The position numbers and the translations under genes were made by a program. Shown here in pieces: positions 47,115 to 47,234 of a stretch of DNA of 47,234 nucleotides. Position 1 is the first letter of the stretch. Every line of letters begins with the position of its first letter. The notes below the pieces were generated by a model that saw only the letters and a program-made list of their open reading frames with translations, was not told the DNA's origin and did not search any database. This DNA comes from Pigoraptor chileana (lineage: Eukaryota > Opisthokonta > Filasterea), in NCBI GenBank assembly GCA_943704495.1, contig CALSCR010001892.1:1-47234 (forward strand), written 5' to 3'.

Positions 47115-47234
47115 CTGAATGAGACAGATGCAAATACACACGCAAAAGACATTCAAACCACATTCATCTCAATTAGTGGAGCAAAAAAAAGAACAGCGAA
47201 ACTATTGCTGTCAACGTAAAGGCAGGGAGGGGGG
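47115..47234 (-). other. Intron of REV7 running off the window
   Basis: Pyrimidine-rich sequence on the minus strand. No further REV7 exon is seen before the edge. Confidence 0.5.

Noticed and set aside
1-47234. Virus-like, LTR, LINE or DNA-transposon sequence
   Set aside because: No reverse transcriptase, integrase, transposase, capsid or long terminal repeat was recognised anywhere in the window.

Overview
The window is nuclear DNA from a flagellated single-celled eukaryote. Genes carry many short GT-AG introns. (TG)n/(CA)n microsatellites are dense, and coding sequence is richer in GC than the spacers. Ten genes or parts of genes can be read. They include an outer-arm axonemal dynein heavy chain (so a motile cilium), a CARMIL actin regulator, and a selenoprotein F gene with an in-frame TGA and a plausible SECIS element (so a selenocysteine-using host). 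This combination fits a unicellular relative of animals, an apusomonad or a similar lineage, but the species is not identified. No rRNA, tRNA, CRISPR, transposase or virus-like gene was seen.

Layout. 1-840: TG microsatellite and the 3' end of an unrecognised coiled-coil gene (+). 1260-2898: SELENOF (-), 4 exons, SECIS in the 3' UTR. 3206-5430: COQ9 (+), 8 exons, sharing a 307-bp divergent promoter with SELENOF. 5606-13730: CARMIL (-), 19 exons read here. 14907-28594: outer-arm dynein beta-type heavy chain (+), two short 5' exons and then one 12.9-kb exon. 28882-30629: secreted or ER TPR protein (-). 32173-35072: CSC1/TMEM63-type channel (+). 35257-36660: disordered protein with a C-terminal NTF2-like domain (-). 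37250-37855: tentative small multi-exon gene (+). 38043-45478: receptor adenylate cyclase with the order C2 - TM - dCache - TM - HAMP - class III cyclase (-), 15 exons. 46479-47114: REV7/MAD2L2 HORMA protein (-), cut by the right edge.

Genes are packed head-to-head and tail-to-tail, with 175-290 bp between converging genes. Exon joins were made by hand from splice signals, reading phase and protein family similarity. All joins reported for SELENOF, COQ9, CARMIL, dynein, the TPR gene, CSC1 and the cyclase keep phase.

The most interesting items are: (i) a short dispersed element, (G)ATTCAAGTCAGTGTCTTAGGCGC... followed by a GA-rich tail, found only inside introns (five clear copies and two decayed ones); (ii) the cyclase domain order, with a C2 domain split by a long insert; (iii) the selenocysteine codon together with a form-2-like SECIS; (iv) near-complete 3' intron absence in the dynein gene beside intron-dense neighbours; (v) a long ER/K helix inserted in the CARMIL tail; and (vi) an X-box-like motif upstream of the ciliary dynein.
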